Positions 23,070 to 34,561 are shown, counted from the first letter of the stretch. The stretch: 64,000 nucleotides of DNA from Aralia elata (GCA_034770075.1 JAVJAP010000141.1:1-64000), one strand, 5' to 3'. Program-made: numbers and translations. The notes: generated from the sequence alone by a model not told the origin.

Positions 23070-25460
23070 TCAGGTCAGATGAAATGCGGCTGGGATAAAG
23101 GAGGGCCTCACATCGGACACCTCCCCGATAATCACGGATACGTCGCCTGAATCCTTCTCTATATCCTCTCCAGGAATAATCAGCCCCGCCCAATCGATGA
23201 TAGGCACAACTCGTCGGGCTCCCGGTGGTGTGATAACATTCGTCTCCTCCTTACTGCTTGTTGATTGTCCGGGGATATAGCATTTGGTTTCAAACTCTTT
23301 TGCGACCTCCCGCAAGAAACTTTCCCTCCGGGCCGACTCATTATGTGTGGGGGTTAACTCTTCATTCCCTGCCCCAATCACAGGTCCGCTGATCCCCTGC
23401 TCATTGTCGACTTTGGTCACTGGGCTGCCAACTAGTCGAATCGGAGTTGCACCCTGACGGTGTCCCCGTACTGCGTCCTCATGGTATCCCAATCCTGCCT
23501 TGCCTATCTGCTGTGGTAGGTGGATGGGCTTGGTGATTCCCTGACTGCTTTTCCCTAGTCCCTGTCCAGGTTGGAAGTTCATTTTAATCATTTCCCTTGC
23601 CACAAAGGTGAGTTCCGGAGAGACCCTTGGTTTCACAGCTGGAGCTCCCAGACATCTATAATGGGGAGTGCTAATCTCTAGTGCTTGAAAGCTGGCAGGC
23701 GCCGCTGACTCATCCACATTGATTACTGGTAGGCCACTCCTGGGAGGAGAAGGGTCATCACATTCGGCCGAGATTGTTACCAGATTCCCATCGATGATCA
23801 ACTTGATTTGTTGATGGAGCGTGGAAGGAACTGCCCCGGCCATGTGTATCCACGGCCTCCCTAACAGCAGGTTGTAGCTTGCCGTGATATCTAAGACTTG
23901 GAAGGAGATATCAAAAGTACAGGGCCCTATCTCCACTGGCAATTCTATCTCTCCGATGGTGTCCCTCCGGGATCCGTCAAAAGCCCGAACCACCACATGA
24001 CTGGCCCGCAGGCGCTTGGGACTGATGTTCATTTTCTTCAGCGTACTGAGAGGACAAATATTCAATGCCGATCCCCCGTCGATCAGCACCCCATTCATGA
24101 CATATCCTGAGGAGATTACCGCGATGTGTAGCGGTTTTCGGTGCCCCCTTCCCTCTTTGGGAATGTCTTCATCCGTAAAGGATATGGCATCGGTTTCCAA
24201 TAAGTGGCCTACCAGCTGGCCAAAATCCCCCTCACTAATTTCTTTGGGCACAAATGCTTCCTCAAGAACCTTCATCAGGGTTTTGCAACGCTCACTGGAT
24301 GACAACACCAAGTCCATGACTGATGTTAGGGTTGATTCCTCATTTAAAATCTGGATCCCCCTCGTTTCTGGGTGATCCATCCTTTTCAAAAACTCTATGG
24401 CCCTTTCCTCGGAAACCTCTTCATTTTTTCTCTTTTGGCTCTCAAGGACTCGCCCAGGAAGATATAAGGGGTTCCCCTTGGTCGTCACGGAAGCACAACT
24501 GGCCGCTTCCTCTGGTATTCCCCCATAATTCCAGGGTACAGTCTTCAGGCTACTGATAGGGAGTTGCGGCCTTGCTGCAAGGATGATGGGCCTCGGGGCT
24601 GTCAGCTTGACAGGTCCCTCTATGTTATTTGTACTTACCCCTATCAACCTGATGGGCGCTACCCGTGCATCCCCATGATCATGTATCACGTTGATCATCT
24701 CCTCAATTTTCTGCACATAGTTCAACCTTGGCGGCCCCCCAGCTCCACTTGCCTCCGTCACATTTACTCCCCCCCCATCATGTCTTGGCAGGGGATTTGC
24801 CTTAACATTCGGGGAGTCCGGTTGCTCCACCACAATTTCCCCGTTGTCGATCATGTTCTGAATTATATGTTTCAATGTCCAACAATCTTGTGTATCATGA
24901 CCCGGGGAACCCGAGTGATAGGCGCACCGTTTGCTTGGATCAAATCTCCTTCCCTTCGGGTCACTTGGGGGAGCCAAATTGATTATCTTCTTTTGGGCTA
25001 CTAATACCGCTAATATCCGTTCAAGCGGCTCCCCGAGCGGGGTGAATACTCGGTTTTGCGAGGCCTCATATCTTCTTCGCCCCTCTGCTCTTTGATCTGT
25101 GAAATTGGGCGGTCGGGATGGCCCTCCCCTCTGTGCCTGTACCGAAAGATGGCTTTCTGCTTTTCTGGATGACCCTTGTAGGATGAGGGAGACATCCTCC
25201 TCCTTCTTCTTTTGGACCCTCCGGGAAGTGCTGCCATAGTTTCCATTCTGTAATTGCTCGGCAGCAGTTTCTAAAGTAGTAAGATCCCGGATTTTACCCG
25301 ACTTCAACCCCATGTCTACCATCTCTCCATGTTTAATCATTTCAGCAAAAGGTCTTCCAATCCCCGAGATGACCCTCTCATAATACGGTGCCTCCTGGAT
25401 GTCTACAAAGGTCATCACCATCTCTGATTCGCTCATCGGGGGGGTTACCTGTGCGGCCAT
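23070..25460 (-). CDS. gag-pro: Gag C-terminal part and aspartic protease of element B (Tat type)
   Basis: This 796-codon minus-strand frame is the longest clean frame of element B. It starts in mid-Gag (MAAQVTPPMSES), with a charged RNA-binding stretch around residues 75-110. A zinc-knuckle-like CAYHSGSPGHDTQDCW lies near residue 185, and the protease active site VLIDGGSALNICP near residue 458. LGRPWIHMAGAVPSTLHQ follows near 535. Near residue 620 a G-patch-like segment reads MIKMNFQPGQGLGK with later Gly residues, a known companion of some retroviral-type proteases. Gag would form the particle and the protease would mature it. The frame is separated from the first half of Gag (25480-26262) by a single frameshift at about 25465-25485. 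The frame ends at 23070, before RT. Confidence 0.88.
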   Translation of the reverse strand: MAAQVTPPMSESEMVMTFVDIQEAPYYERVISGIGRPFAEMIKHGEMVDMGLKSGKIRDLTTLETAAEQLQNGNYGSTSRRVQKKKEEDVSLILQGSSRKAESHLSVQAQRGGPSRPPNFTDQRAEGRRRYEASQNRVFTPLGEPLERILAVLVAQKKIINLAPPSDPKGRRFDPSKRCAYHSGSPGHDTQDCWTLKHIIQNMIDNGEIVVEQPDSPNVKANPLPRHDGGGVNVTEASGAGGPPRLNYVQKIEEMINVIHDHGDARVAPIRLIGVSTNNIEGPVKLTAPRPIILAARPQLPISSLKTVPWNYGGIPEEAASCASVTTKGNPLYLPGRVLESQKRKNEEVSEERAIEFLKRMDHPETRGIQILNEESTLTSVMDLVLSSSERCKTLMKVLEEAFVPKEISEGDFGQLVGHLLETDAISFTDEDIPKEGRGHRKPLHIAVISSGYVMNGVLIDGGSALNICPLSTLKKMNISPKRLRASHVVVRAFDGSRRDTIGEIELPVEIGPCTFDISFQVLDITASYNLLLGRPWIHMAGAVPSTLHQQIKLIIDGNLVTISAECDDPSPPRSGLPVINVDESAAPASFQALEISTPHYRCLGAPAVKPRVSPELTFVAREMIKMNFQPGQGLGKSSQGITKPIHLPQQIGKAGLGYHEDAVRGHRQGATPIRLVGSPVTKVDNEQGISGPVIGAGNEELTPTHNESARRESFLREVAKEFETKCYIPGQSTSSKEETNVITPPGARRVVPIIDWAGLIIPGEDIEKDSGDVSVIIGEVSDVRPSFIPAAFHLT

Positions 25461-25479
25461 GCCCCTCCACCGTTGTGCA

Positions 25480-26262
25480 TTATTCCCTGAAGGATTCCCT
25501 AGGCTGTTTCTTAACCTTTGTCATTTGGTACCTGTCAGGAGCCATCTGGGCCTGAAAGCTGTATTGGGTTAAGAAGGTATGGGCCAATTCCTCCCAGTTG
25601 TGGATTCGGGCGTTTGGGCGTTGTCGAGGCGGGCATACCAGATTCTTGCCTCCCCTGTTAAGCTTTTCTGGAATAGTTTGCATTCTTAACCCCTCATCTT
25701 CGGCATAAGCCCCGAGTTCTCCAATGTATATTTTCAAGTGTGTATAGGGGTCTCCCTTTCCATTGTACTTTTCGAACTCGGGAACTTTGAACTTTTCTGG
25801 ATATCTGGCTCCGGGGAAAACACATAGATCTGAGTAATTAACCCTGCCCAGGGAGCCTATGCCCTTTAGAGATTGGATGGTCTCCTCCATGTGTTTCACT
25901 TTTCTCCGAAGGTCATCATTGTCCCCTTCCTCTGGGATAGTAATCACTGTCCTGCTAGGTATGGGAACGGCCTTTGGGATGACTGGCTCGTCCTTGAGTC
26001 GGGGTTGGTCCTCTTTAAGCAAGTTTGTACCATTTTTAGGAGGATTCTGATCGTCCCCTGGTGGTGGAATATTATGCGATCCCTGGTTTACCGGATCCTG
26101 TCTGATTAAGAACTGTTCCTTTAGCATTGTGGCCATTTCCATCATCTGTTTTTTAAAATCATCAAACTCCTCCCGAGATATGGAATTATGGTTTAGGAAT
26201 ATCAGCCATTTCAGATGTAGAATTTTGGGCTTTCTTAGACTGCGAACGGGTTTGAGGAGCAA
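25480..26262 (-). CDS. gag: Gag N-terminal part of element B
   Basis: A 260-codon frame directly upstream of the gag-protease frame on the minus strand. It has an amphipathic amino-terminal region with EFDDFKKQMMEMATMLKEQ, then a coiled-coil-like RRKVKHMEETIQSLKG. The Tat Gag core follows (PEKFKVPEFEKYNGKGDPYTH, then HNWEELAHTFLTQYSF and MAPDRYQMTKVKK). The frame ends after ESFRE where the next frame continues with RWRGMAAQV, so one indel separates the two halves of one Gag. The true start is uncertain; a methionine shortly upstream at about 26195-26205 (MADIPKP) in another frame suggests a second small frameshift near the amino end. Confidence 0.8.
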   Translation of the reverse strand: MLLKPVRSLRKPKILHLKWLIFLNHNSISREEFDDFKKQMMEMATMLKEQFLIRQDPVNQGSHNIPPPGDDQNPPKNGTNLLKEDQPRLKDEPVIPKAVPIPSRTVITIPEEGDNDDLRRKVKHMEETIQSLKGIGSLGRVNYSDLCVFPGARYPEKFKVPEFEKYNGKGDPYTHLKIYIGELGAYAEDEGLRMQTIPEKLNRGGKNLVCPPRQRPNARIHNWEELAHTFLTQYSFQAQMAPDRYQMTKVKKQPRESFRE

Positions 26263-26983
26263 TCCTGCGAAACAACGGTTCGAAGTTTAGTCTTGGGGAA
26301 ATGAAAGAATGGATGCATGCTAAAACCGTAACCTTTTGTGTGTTTTTGGGTTTTTTAATCTTTTTCTGCAAAACAACTCGTTAGCGGTTCCTTATTGAAA
26401 TAATACATGCTAGATATGATTTATTACGCTTCCCGTGTCGTTCCCTGCAAAACACAGAGGTTAGTATTTTCTTTTGACATAAAGGGGAAGCATATATGAA
26501 TATGTTGTAATGGAATTATGGCATTTATACGCAGAAACGTAAAAGGGCATGAAGAGACTCATCCTGCGTTGGGTTAATCTGGGGCTAACCTATCCTAGGG
26601 TTACTCTCACGGGCTTTTCGGCATGAAGGTTCCCAAATCTTCGCAATCTACTCGTTTGAGCCCTTTCGATTGGAGCGGATTTGAGTGGTGCGTTTCCTGA
26701 GCCATCTCCGGGGAGCAGCCCCATCGAGTCCAGTAATAAGCAACCGATGGGTTCGCCTCAGGAGGAGGTACAATCTCAACATACATTCACACTCATCGTC
26801 CTCACCGTATGCAAATGATTACTTTAAAGTAAAGCAAATCCATTCAATCATTCATTCATTGGACAACAACACACATTCACACAACAATAAAAAGAAGTCA
26901 AAATGTCGCATACACATACACATTTATAAATTTTAAAGGATAGGATAGCATCAAGACTTGACGCGGCTTAAGCCCTCTAATGT
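26263..26983 (-). other. Element B 5' leader
   Basis: Untranslated leader between PBS and gag. It contains no supportable ORF. The plus-strand words CATTCATTCATT and ACACATACACATAC at about 26848-26925 are simple-sequence patches. Confidence 0.6.
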
Positions 26984-27001
26984 TCCCCAGCAGAGTCGCC
27001 A
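26984..27001 (-). other. Element B primer-binding site
   Basis: The minus strand reads TGGCGACTCTGCTGGGGA two bases after the 5' LTR. The TGG start and the position are right for a tRNA primer site. I could not assign the tRNA with confidence; it is not the initiator-Met site used by A and D. Confidence 0.8.
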
Positions 27002-27370
27002 GCTGTCGACGCCGGGTTTTCGCTTTCTCTATTCCTTTTCCAATTTTAGCCTTTTGGTTTAGATGATTTTTTGGAAAAGGTCGGCATTAATGTCGACGGG
27101 GTTTTGAAAGATCGTTTTTTATGATGAGCCAATTAACCAGAGTCGCCAGTTGGTATATTTGAAATGGATGTACCAACTCATCCGAGTTTTCGTTTTTTTT
27201 ATAAATCGCTGCTGGCTCATGTGTGACTCCGAATTAATTGGTCTGCGAATCGAGATTCATCGAGTTCGGGGGCTTGTTTAAAGTGAGGGGAAGGTGTTAG
27301 GCACCCCTCGACTTCCGTGAAACACGGTTACCCGCAATCTTGATGCTTTCCTATCCTTTAATTCATGGAA

Positions 27371-27408
27371 TGTGTGTGTGTAGGTGTGCGTGTGTGTGTG
27401 TATGTGTG
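27371..27408. repeat. (GT)n-rich microsatellite in the B LTR
   Basis: About 38 bp of GT/TG with scattered A and C. The partner LTR has a shorter, disrupted version near 10205. Confidence 0.8.
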
Positions 27409-28691
27409 CCTATGTAAATGTTGTGGTGAGTTTGTATGAAAAGAGTCATTTGGATTTTAGGGAAAATCGTGCTTTTAATTTGAGAACGTTTCGGAATGTC
27501 TTTTCGGTATACACGAGAAAGCTTTATTCTTTATGAGAAAGGTTTGATTTTAATTGTCCAAAACTATGAGATTTTCATTAAGTGTCGTTTTAGCAAAACA
27601 AAAGTTTTAAAAAACCTTCGTCTAAATAGGAATCGAGATCTATACGTTGCTTTCATAAAATGATGGGCAATTTCTAGAATCTCTTTAACCCTATATACAA
27701 TGGTTTAATAAAACGTCATTTTATTTATAAAATCATTTTGTGTTGATGTTTTGGAAAACGATCTTTCTTTAGCTTTCTCGTTAGATAGGAATCGACATTC
27801 ATTAACATTTCTCAAATTTTAATCTCGTGATTCTAATATCCTACTTTGATTGATTTTATGAAAATCTTATCATTTAGCTTTGAAATCAATTTCGTGTCAT
27901 AAATCCAATCAAGCATAAACACGCGTCGGGGCTATTCATGGGCATGTAAGCCATCAAAATGTCCCCGAACGCCAACAATCACAAATTTCACTATTTCGGG
28001 GCCTTAAATCCGATTCTCGCCTTAGCGTCGTTTTAAGGCCCGACGACGATTACATGTTTACAATGAAAACTACGTCATTTCTACTTCTTACATCAAGATA
28101 TGTCCATCATCGGATTGGGACCCCGGGGTCGCTTTCCTAGGCTCACAACCAATTATCCACACACAAACAATCGGATATTACAAGAAAATAAACCAACCCG
28201 GATAATCTAACAATACCAAAACATCCTAAAATAACGATTTAAAGGAATTGATACCAAATATAACACCTTAAAACAAACAAAAAATCAATAAATAAATTAT
28301 CATCGGGTTATTAGGAAGAATTTTATTCCAAATGGAACCTTCACTAATACTCCATAATTTATCGTTCCATAATCATATGAAAAGCTTCATTTGATTTGAC
28401 CAAAAGATGTGATAGAAATTGCAAAATTGAGGAGACTTTCACCTTGCAAATGAGATCAAAATGGATGTAAACTTGTGTATTGAATAGAAGAAAAAATATG
28501 TGTGATACAATCAAATCACAAAATATTATTCCCCTCTTTTTTTCTCACTTTCTCTCCTATTTTTTGTTGCAAATCTAGCTATTTTCCTCTCAATTTTCGT
28601 GCTTGGTGCTGCTGCAGAATCCCTCTTCTTCTCAATTTTTTGCTGAACCTCCTGTATGCTGCCTGAAGCTGGCTTAAATAGGCTGGCCAGA

Positions 28692-28737
28692 GCCAGCCGC
28701 AGATCTATCTGCGGCTGGCCGCAGATGGATCTGCGGC
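28692..28737. repeat. Double GC-rich hairpin in the B LTR
   Basis: A perfect inverted repeat with 13 bp arms GCCAGCCGCAGAT / ATCTGCGGCTGGC and a 2 bp centre lies at 28692-28719. It is followed at once by a second with 9 bp arms GCCGCAGAT / ATCTGCGGC (28718-28737). A related single unit, GGCCGCAGATCTATCCGCGGC, is near 28812. On the coding strand it is just downstream of a TATA-like box, so it would fall early in the transcript. Confidence 0.75.
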
Positions 28738-29139
28738 TGGCCAGCTGGCACGCCTCCCATCGCACTCAGCTGGTAGTGCTGATTTCCCGGTTTTCGTGCT
28801 GGCGCACCCACTTGGCCGCAGATCTATCCGCGGCTGGCGGGCTTGACTTTCTCGATTTTCGTGCCACGCCTCAATTTTCATACCGCAACGTCGGTTTTCG
28901 CTGACAGGCTCGTATTCCGCAGTCCGGGAACTTCCGGGAGACGTGCCACCTCATTCGGAAATGCCTGCCTCGGACGGTCATGCTGTCACGTCGACTTGGG
29001 CTGCCCAAATCATTGCGGCGGTGCCGGGCGCTTGCCCTTGTGCCCGCTCTTTTGCTCCTGCAAGCTGGTTCAATTGACGATTTCGCCCTCCTGTCAAGGT
29101 TAGTAGAAGGAAACGCAAAATTTGGGTGTCTACAATAAG

Positions 29140-29578
29140 GCGGCCCAAAAAGGAAATTTTAAGAAGGAAAATGGTTTCAGCCCACTTGATATTGGGTTAT
29201 CTTAAAAAGAAATTTGACCCAATTAGAATAACATTATGATATTAATTAACTAATTTAATCTAGTTAATTAGTTATAAAATTTATTTCAACAATAATTACT
29301 TATGGCAACTTATTTAGATTTGATAATTGGAAAAGATGAAATTACTTATCTAGATTCTCTTCAATTTTCTCGTCAATCAAATGTTGGGGTTAAATTATCA
29401 ATTTACTCAAACTATTAGTGAGTCCCCTTTTAAGGTAAAGAAAATTATTGAACAATATAGTTATATAATTAAATAATAATTATTACATGGATCAATTAAA
29501 TTCGTAAAAATATATAATAACTGAATTTTATTTATTAAAATAAATTCAATATAATGTTTAAAATTCCTGGACATTACA
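29140..29578 (-). repeat. Element A 3' LTR, remaining part (start of U3)
   Basis: This continues the LTR interrupted at 9759. It aligns to 39265-39703 with four transitions and no indels by eye, ending ACATTACA. It shows that the two LTRs of A are in fact about 99% identical where the sequence is reliable. Confidence 0.93.
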
Positions 29579-29595
29579 TCCTCTCCCCCTTATAA
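29579..29595 (-). other. Element A polypurine tract
   Basis: The minus strand reads ATAAGGGGGAGAGGA directly before the LTR start TGTAATGTCC. The same tract precedes the LTR of A'' at 62904-62918. Confidence 0.88.
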
Positions 29596-29625
29596 AAATT
29601 CCGTCCTCGGAATTTCAATCTAAGG

Positions 29626-32600
29626 TTACTCAAATAACTGGGGGTAATTTGCTCTCATCCTTTCTTTGAGTTCCCACGTGGCTTCTTCCACCGCTTGATT
29701 CCTCTAGAGAACTTTAACGGAATGAATGATTTTATTCCTCATCTTCTGCTCCTTCCTATCCAATATTTGAACAGGAATTTCCTCGTATGATAAGTCTTTT
29801 TCGACTTGAATTGGCTCGTAGGAAATGACATGCTTGTAATCTGGCTTATACGGACGTAACACTGATACATGGAACATGTTGTGGATGTGCTCAAGTTCAG
29901 GAGGTAATGCTACCTCGTACGCCACTTCGCCGATCCGCCTCAAAATCTCGAACGGTCCTATGAACCTAGGGCTCAGCTTGCCCTTCTTCCCAAAACGGAT
30001 CTTCCCCTTCCAGGGAGATACCTTCAGAAACACAAAACTACCAACTTCAAAGTCTCGTTTCTGACGATGTAAATCCGCATACTTTTTCTGGCGATCCTGG
30101 GCTGCTACTAACCGCTGTCTTATTACTTTGATAATTTCCACGGTTTGTTGTACCAATTCTGGTCCTAACAATCTCCGTTCACCAACTTCATCCCAACACA
30201 ACGGCGTTCGACACTTTCTTCCGTATAGCGCTTCGTACGGTGGCATACCAATACTAGCATGGTAACTATTGTTGTAGGCGAACTCTACTAGTGGCAAGTG
30301 CTCGTCCCAGCTGCCACTTAAGTCCATCACAACTGCCCGGAGCATATCCTCTAGGGTCTGAATTGTTCGCTCACTCTGACCATCAGTCTGGGGATGATAT
30401 GCCGTACTCATTCTTAACTGTGTTCCCAGTCTCTCCTGTAGGCTTCTCCAAAAATTTGACGTGAAGCGCGGATCCCTGTCAGACACAATAGATACCGGCA
30501 CTCCATGTCGTGATACTATTTCCTTCACGTAAAGTTTTGCCAGCTGTTCCAATTTGTACCTGATCTTGATCGGTAGGAAGTGGGCAGACTTGGTCAAACG
30601 ATCTACGATCACCCAGATGGCGTCTAGACCCTTTTGTGTTGTCGGGAGTCCTACCACAAAATCCATAGTGATGTGCTCCCACTTCCACTCGGGAATCTCT
30701 AAGGGTTGTAACAATCCGCTCGGCCGCTGGTGCTCCGCCTTGATTCTCTGACAAGTTAAACATCGGCTGACGAATTCTGCAACTTCCCCCTTCAAATGCG
30801 GCCACCAATAATGTTGACGAAGATCTTGATACATCTTGGTGCTACCCGAATGTACCGAAAATCTCGTATTATGGGCCTCTTGCAAAATTTCTTCCCTTAA
30901 GTCTGGTACGTAGGGTATCCAGATCCTTCCCTCGAATCTCAGCAATCCTGCGCTGTCAACCTTGTACTTCGATACTTTTCCCTCCGATAATTGTTTCTTA
31001 ATGTCAATGCATTCTTCATCAAATTCTTGAGCCTCCTGTATCTTATCCAGTAGAGTTGGACATGCCGTTACAGTAAACAATTTTTCGTCCGCCTCCATTG
31101 GATACCTAACCTCCAGTTCCAGACGTTCAAAGTCCTTTACCAATTCCTCTTGAACCGTCAGCTGCATCAATTTCACCTTGCCTTTCCTGCTGAAGGCATC
31201 AGCCACTACATTTGCTTTGCCCGGATGGTACAGAATTTCACAGTCGTAGTCTTTGATCAATTCCAACCATCGGTGCTGCCTCATGTTTAGCTCCTTCTGA
31301 GTGAAGATATATTTCAGACTTTTGTGATCTGTATATATCTCGCACTTCTCCCCGTATAGGTAGTGCCTCCAAATCTTCAAGGCGAAAACTACCGCTACTA
31401 ACTCCAAGTCATGAGTCGGGTAACCCTTCTCATAGTCTTTCAGCTGACGTGATGCGTACGCCACTACCTTGCCGTGCTGCATCAGCACGCAGCCGAGACC
31501 TTTGTGTGATGCATCGCTATACACTACAAAACCCCCAGTGTTGTCTGGTAAGGTCAACATCGGTGCTTGGCTAAGTCTCTTCTTCAACTCCATGAAACTT
31601 TCCTCACATTTCTCCGACCAAACGAACTTAGCTGTTTTCCTGGTGAGATTGGTCCATAGCGATGCTATTTTTGAAAAATCTTGTATGAATCTTCGATAGT
31701 ATCCCGCTAATCCCAAGAAACTCCGGATCTCTGTCGGCGTCTTCGGTTGTTCCCAGTTGATAACTGCTTCCACCTTTGCTGGGTCCACTGAAACACCATT
31801 TTTGTCGATGTCGTGACCCAGAAACTGTACCCTCTGCAACCAAAACTCACACTTTGAAAATTTTGCGTACAACTTCTCCTTCCTGAGAGCTTCTAATACA
31901 ATCTTTAAATGTTCAGCATACTCCTCCTCTGTTTCTGAATACACCAAGATGTCATCAATGAATACTACTACGAACTTGTCCAAGTACTGCTTGAATACTC
32001 TGTTCATCATATCCATGAATGCTGCTGGTGCATTCGTCAATCCAAAAGACATTACCAGAAACTCGAAGTGCCCGTAACGAGTTCTGAATGTAGTCTTCGG
32101 GATATCTTCCTGCCTCACCTTCAGCTGATGATAGCCTGTTCTTAAGTCGATTTTTGAAAAGTATTTCGCTCCCTTAAGTTGATCAAATAGATTGTCAATC
32201 CTAGGAAGCGGATACCTATTCTTAATCATAACTTTGTTCAACTCCTGATAGTCGATACAAAGTCTCATCGAACCATCTTTCTTCTTTACAAACAGAACTG
32301 GCGCTCCCCATGGGGACACGCTTGGTCTGATGTAACCTTTATCTAACAATTCCTGCAGTTGCACCATCAACTCTTTCATTTCTACCGGTGCCATTCGATA
32401 CGGCGGCTTTGATATTGGTGCGGTTCCTGGTGCCAAATCGATAACGAACTCGGTTTCCCCGTCCGGCGGCAGTCCCGGAAGCTCATCGGGGAAGACATCA
32501 GCGAAATCCCTCACGATTGGTATTTGACCCATCTCATCCTCGACCTGGCGAGTATCGACCACATGGGCCAAATAATACTCGCAACATTTCTTAAGTAATC

Positions 32601-34164
32601 TCCTTGTTTGCATCATAGTAAGACAACAAGATAGTCTTGGTGACTTGCTGCCATAGAATACCACCTTCGACTTATTAGAAGTCTTTAGGTGTACACATTT
32701 CTTCTTACAATCAATGACTGCTCCGTGAATTGATAGCCAATCCATTCCCAGGATTACGTCAAACTCTCCCAGTCGAATTGGTATCAAATCCACATTGAGC
32801 TTAAATCCTCGCAATTCAGCACAACAATTCCTATGAATGCATTCTACGGGGATAATTTCCTTGTTCGCTACTTCTACGTTTATAGGGTGTTCTAACTTTT
32901 CACAAGGTACATTTAACTGACTAGCAAATTCCTCGGAAACAAAAGAGCAAGTAGCACCCGAATCAAATAACACATATGCATTTATATCATTGATTGGGAT
33001 GATACCTGACACCACGTCTTTGGATTCCATGGCATCCTGAACAGTCATGTTGAACGTGCGTGCCATCGGCCTGTTGACTTGATTGGCTGCTGGCCCGTAG
33101 TTCAACCGGTTGCTGTTTCCACTGTTGTTGTTGCTTCGGTTGCCACTCCCAGCGTCGCCCTTCCTCTTCGGGCAATCCTTGATCTGGTGGTCAGGTGATC
33201 CACAGGAAAAACAACCTCCTTTCGGCTTATTAGGGCACTGTGGGGCCATGTGCCCAGGTTGTCCACAACGGTAACACACGCTTTTCCCTTTCATGCATTC
33301 CCCCGTGTGGTTCTTGCCACAATTGTTGCACCTGCCTGACTTCTTCACCTCCCCTCCAGATTTGTTTCCCCCAGAGGACTGACTCTCGACCCATTTCCGT
33401 TTGTTGGGGTTACTGCCCCCGCTGCTTCCTGCCTTCTGACCCTCATGACCTTTCTTCTTTTCCTGATTGTACTTAGCCAGTGCCTCACTGCCACCCTCTG
33501 CAATGATCGCCCTCTCCAACAATTCTGCAAATGTCTTGATCTTCAATACCGCAACAGAACGGTATAACCATGGTTTCAACCCTTGCTCAAACCTACGAGC
33601 TTTCCTTTCCTCCGTGTTGACTTGATGAGTTGCAAACCGTGCCAACTCATTAAACTTAGCCGCGTACTCAGCCACAGACATGTTTCCTTGTTTTAATTCC
33701 AGGAACTTGATCTCCATCTCTTGCTTCATGCTCTCCGGAAAGTAATTCTCCAAGAACATCTCCTTAAAGCGTTCCCATGCGACAATGCCTCCTTCCACTC
33801 GGCCCCTGTTGGCCTTCCACCAATAGTTTGCCTCGCCCTTTAACATGAAGGTAGCAAAGCTTGTTTTCTGTTCCTCTGCCACCCGTGCTACCTCGAAGAC
33901 CTTTTCTATCTCCTCGATCCAGGTCTACGCTTCGATTGGGTTAAGAGTTCCCTTGAACTCGGGTGGTCCAACCATTTTGAAATCTTTGAAATTTGCCAGA
34001 TGATACGCTGGCTCGGTTGCTGCTTGGGTTCCTCCATGTGGCGGTCTTGATTGCATGGCTTCTGCCAGCATTTCGGCGAACATTCTCATTGGGTTGGATT
34101 GATTCCCAACCTCACTTTCCGACTCTTCAACTTGTCAGTTTCGTGGTCGTCCTCTTGGCGGCAT
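29626..34164 (-). pseudogene. gag-pol: Element A Gag-Pol polyprotein with three in-frame stops
   Basis: A single minus-strand frame of about 1513 codons encodes the whole polyprotein but is interrupted by TGA at 34135-34137 (codon 10), TAG at 33925-33927 (codon 80) and TAG at 29704-29706. The uninterrupted core (29704-33882, 1392 codons) holds these domains, numbered from 33882. Gag fold about 1-110 (GEANYWWK, FLENYFPESM). CCHC knuckles about 190-240 (CYRCGQPGHMAPQC, CFSCGSPDHQIKDC). Protease about 307 (LFDSGATCSFVS). RT with FIDDILVYS near 640. RNase H about 785-900 (YSDASHKG, HDLEL, YTDHKSL, ADAFSR). Integrase about 1000-1190 (HHCC, then D in ITMDF, D in VSDRDPRF, E in TDGQSERT). The last stop replaces the Trp in the VLWRN motif and removes most of the chromodomain, which would otherwise direct integration to heterochromatin marks. 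All three stops are one transition away from Trp, Gln or Arg codons. Confidence 0.93.
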
Positions 34165-34561
34165 GATTGGATAAGGAAAATCTGCTGACTTTTACCTATA
34201 GTTTTATATTTCACACAATATGTCATAAAATCAGCAATCAAAGGTAAAACATTTATCAACACATTTGATTTAAGTGAAACAACTGCATTTATATTGATAT
34301 ACCACTGTTTGTTACAAGACTAAACCTGTGGCATACTGCTATAAATGCGCCACTGTGTGCCCTATCCATTAATAACCTTTCCCCCAAGACAAAAATGGGG
34401 AATCCTAACCTTTCATCCCTAAAGTCCACAAAAGTTGGGGTTTAACTACCACCCCAAGCATAAACACAAATATAAAGCTTCACAAGTCAACATAAATACG
34501 TCCCTAATATAACAAAAAGTGGGACTGACTGTACTAAAGACAAATCAACTGCTCCATCAAG
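34165..34561 (-). other. Spacer between leader ORF and gag in element A
   Basis: About 400 bp of untranslated sequence without a recognised motif. The equivalent spacer in D is 291 bp. Confidence 0.6.

Larger units (their letters stand above)
9760..29134 (-). mobile_element. Element B: Ty3/gypsy Tat-type retrotransposon inside the A LTR
   Basis: Element B is a minus-strand element with LTRs 27004-29134 (5') and 9760-12202 (3'). It also has a PBS at 26984-27001, Gag-protease at 23070-26262, RT, two RNase H domains and integrase at 19580-22480, and a PPT at 12203-12217. The target duplication is ATAAG on the right (29135-29139). The left flank reads AATCAAG, the same word with apparent extra bases. 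The target word is found unbroken in the partner A LTR at 39260-39264. Assignment to Tat rests on the D-G-G-S protease, a G-patch-like motif after the protease, the MWGMDVIGPI integrase block, a second archaeal-type RNase H and a long 3' region. Confidence 0.93.
27004..29134 (-). repeat. Element B 5' LTR
   Basis: A 2131 bp LTR running TGTCGACG...GTCTACA on the plus strand, flanked on the right by ATAAG and on the left by the PBS. It is colinear with 9760-12202. Inside it are a (GT)n patch at 27371-27408, a hairpin cluster at 28692-28737 and a possible TATA-like TATTTAAG on the minus strand at about 28673-28680. A 12-base copy of the PBS sequence lies at 27138-27149. Confidence 0.92.

Noticed and set aside
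20474..25004. Plus-strand frames of 60-146 codons opposite the B gag-pol
   Set aside because: Shadows of the minus-strand Gag-protease and pol domains.
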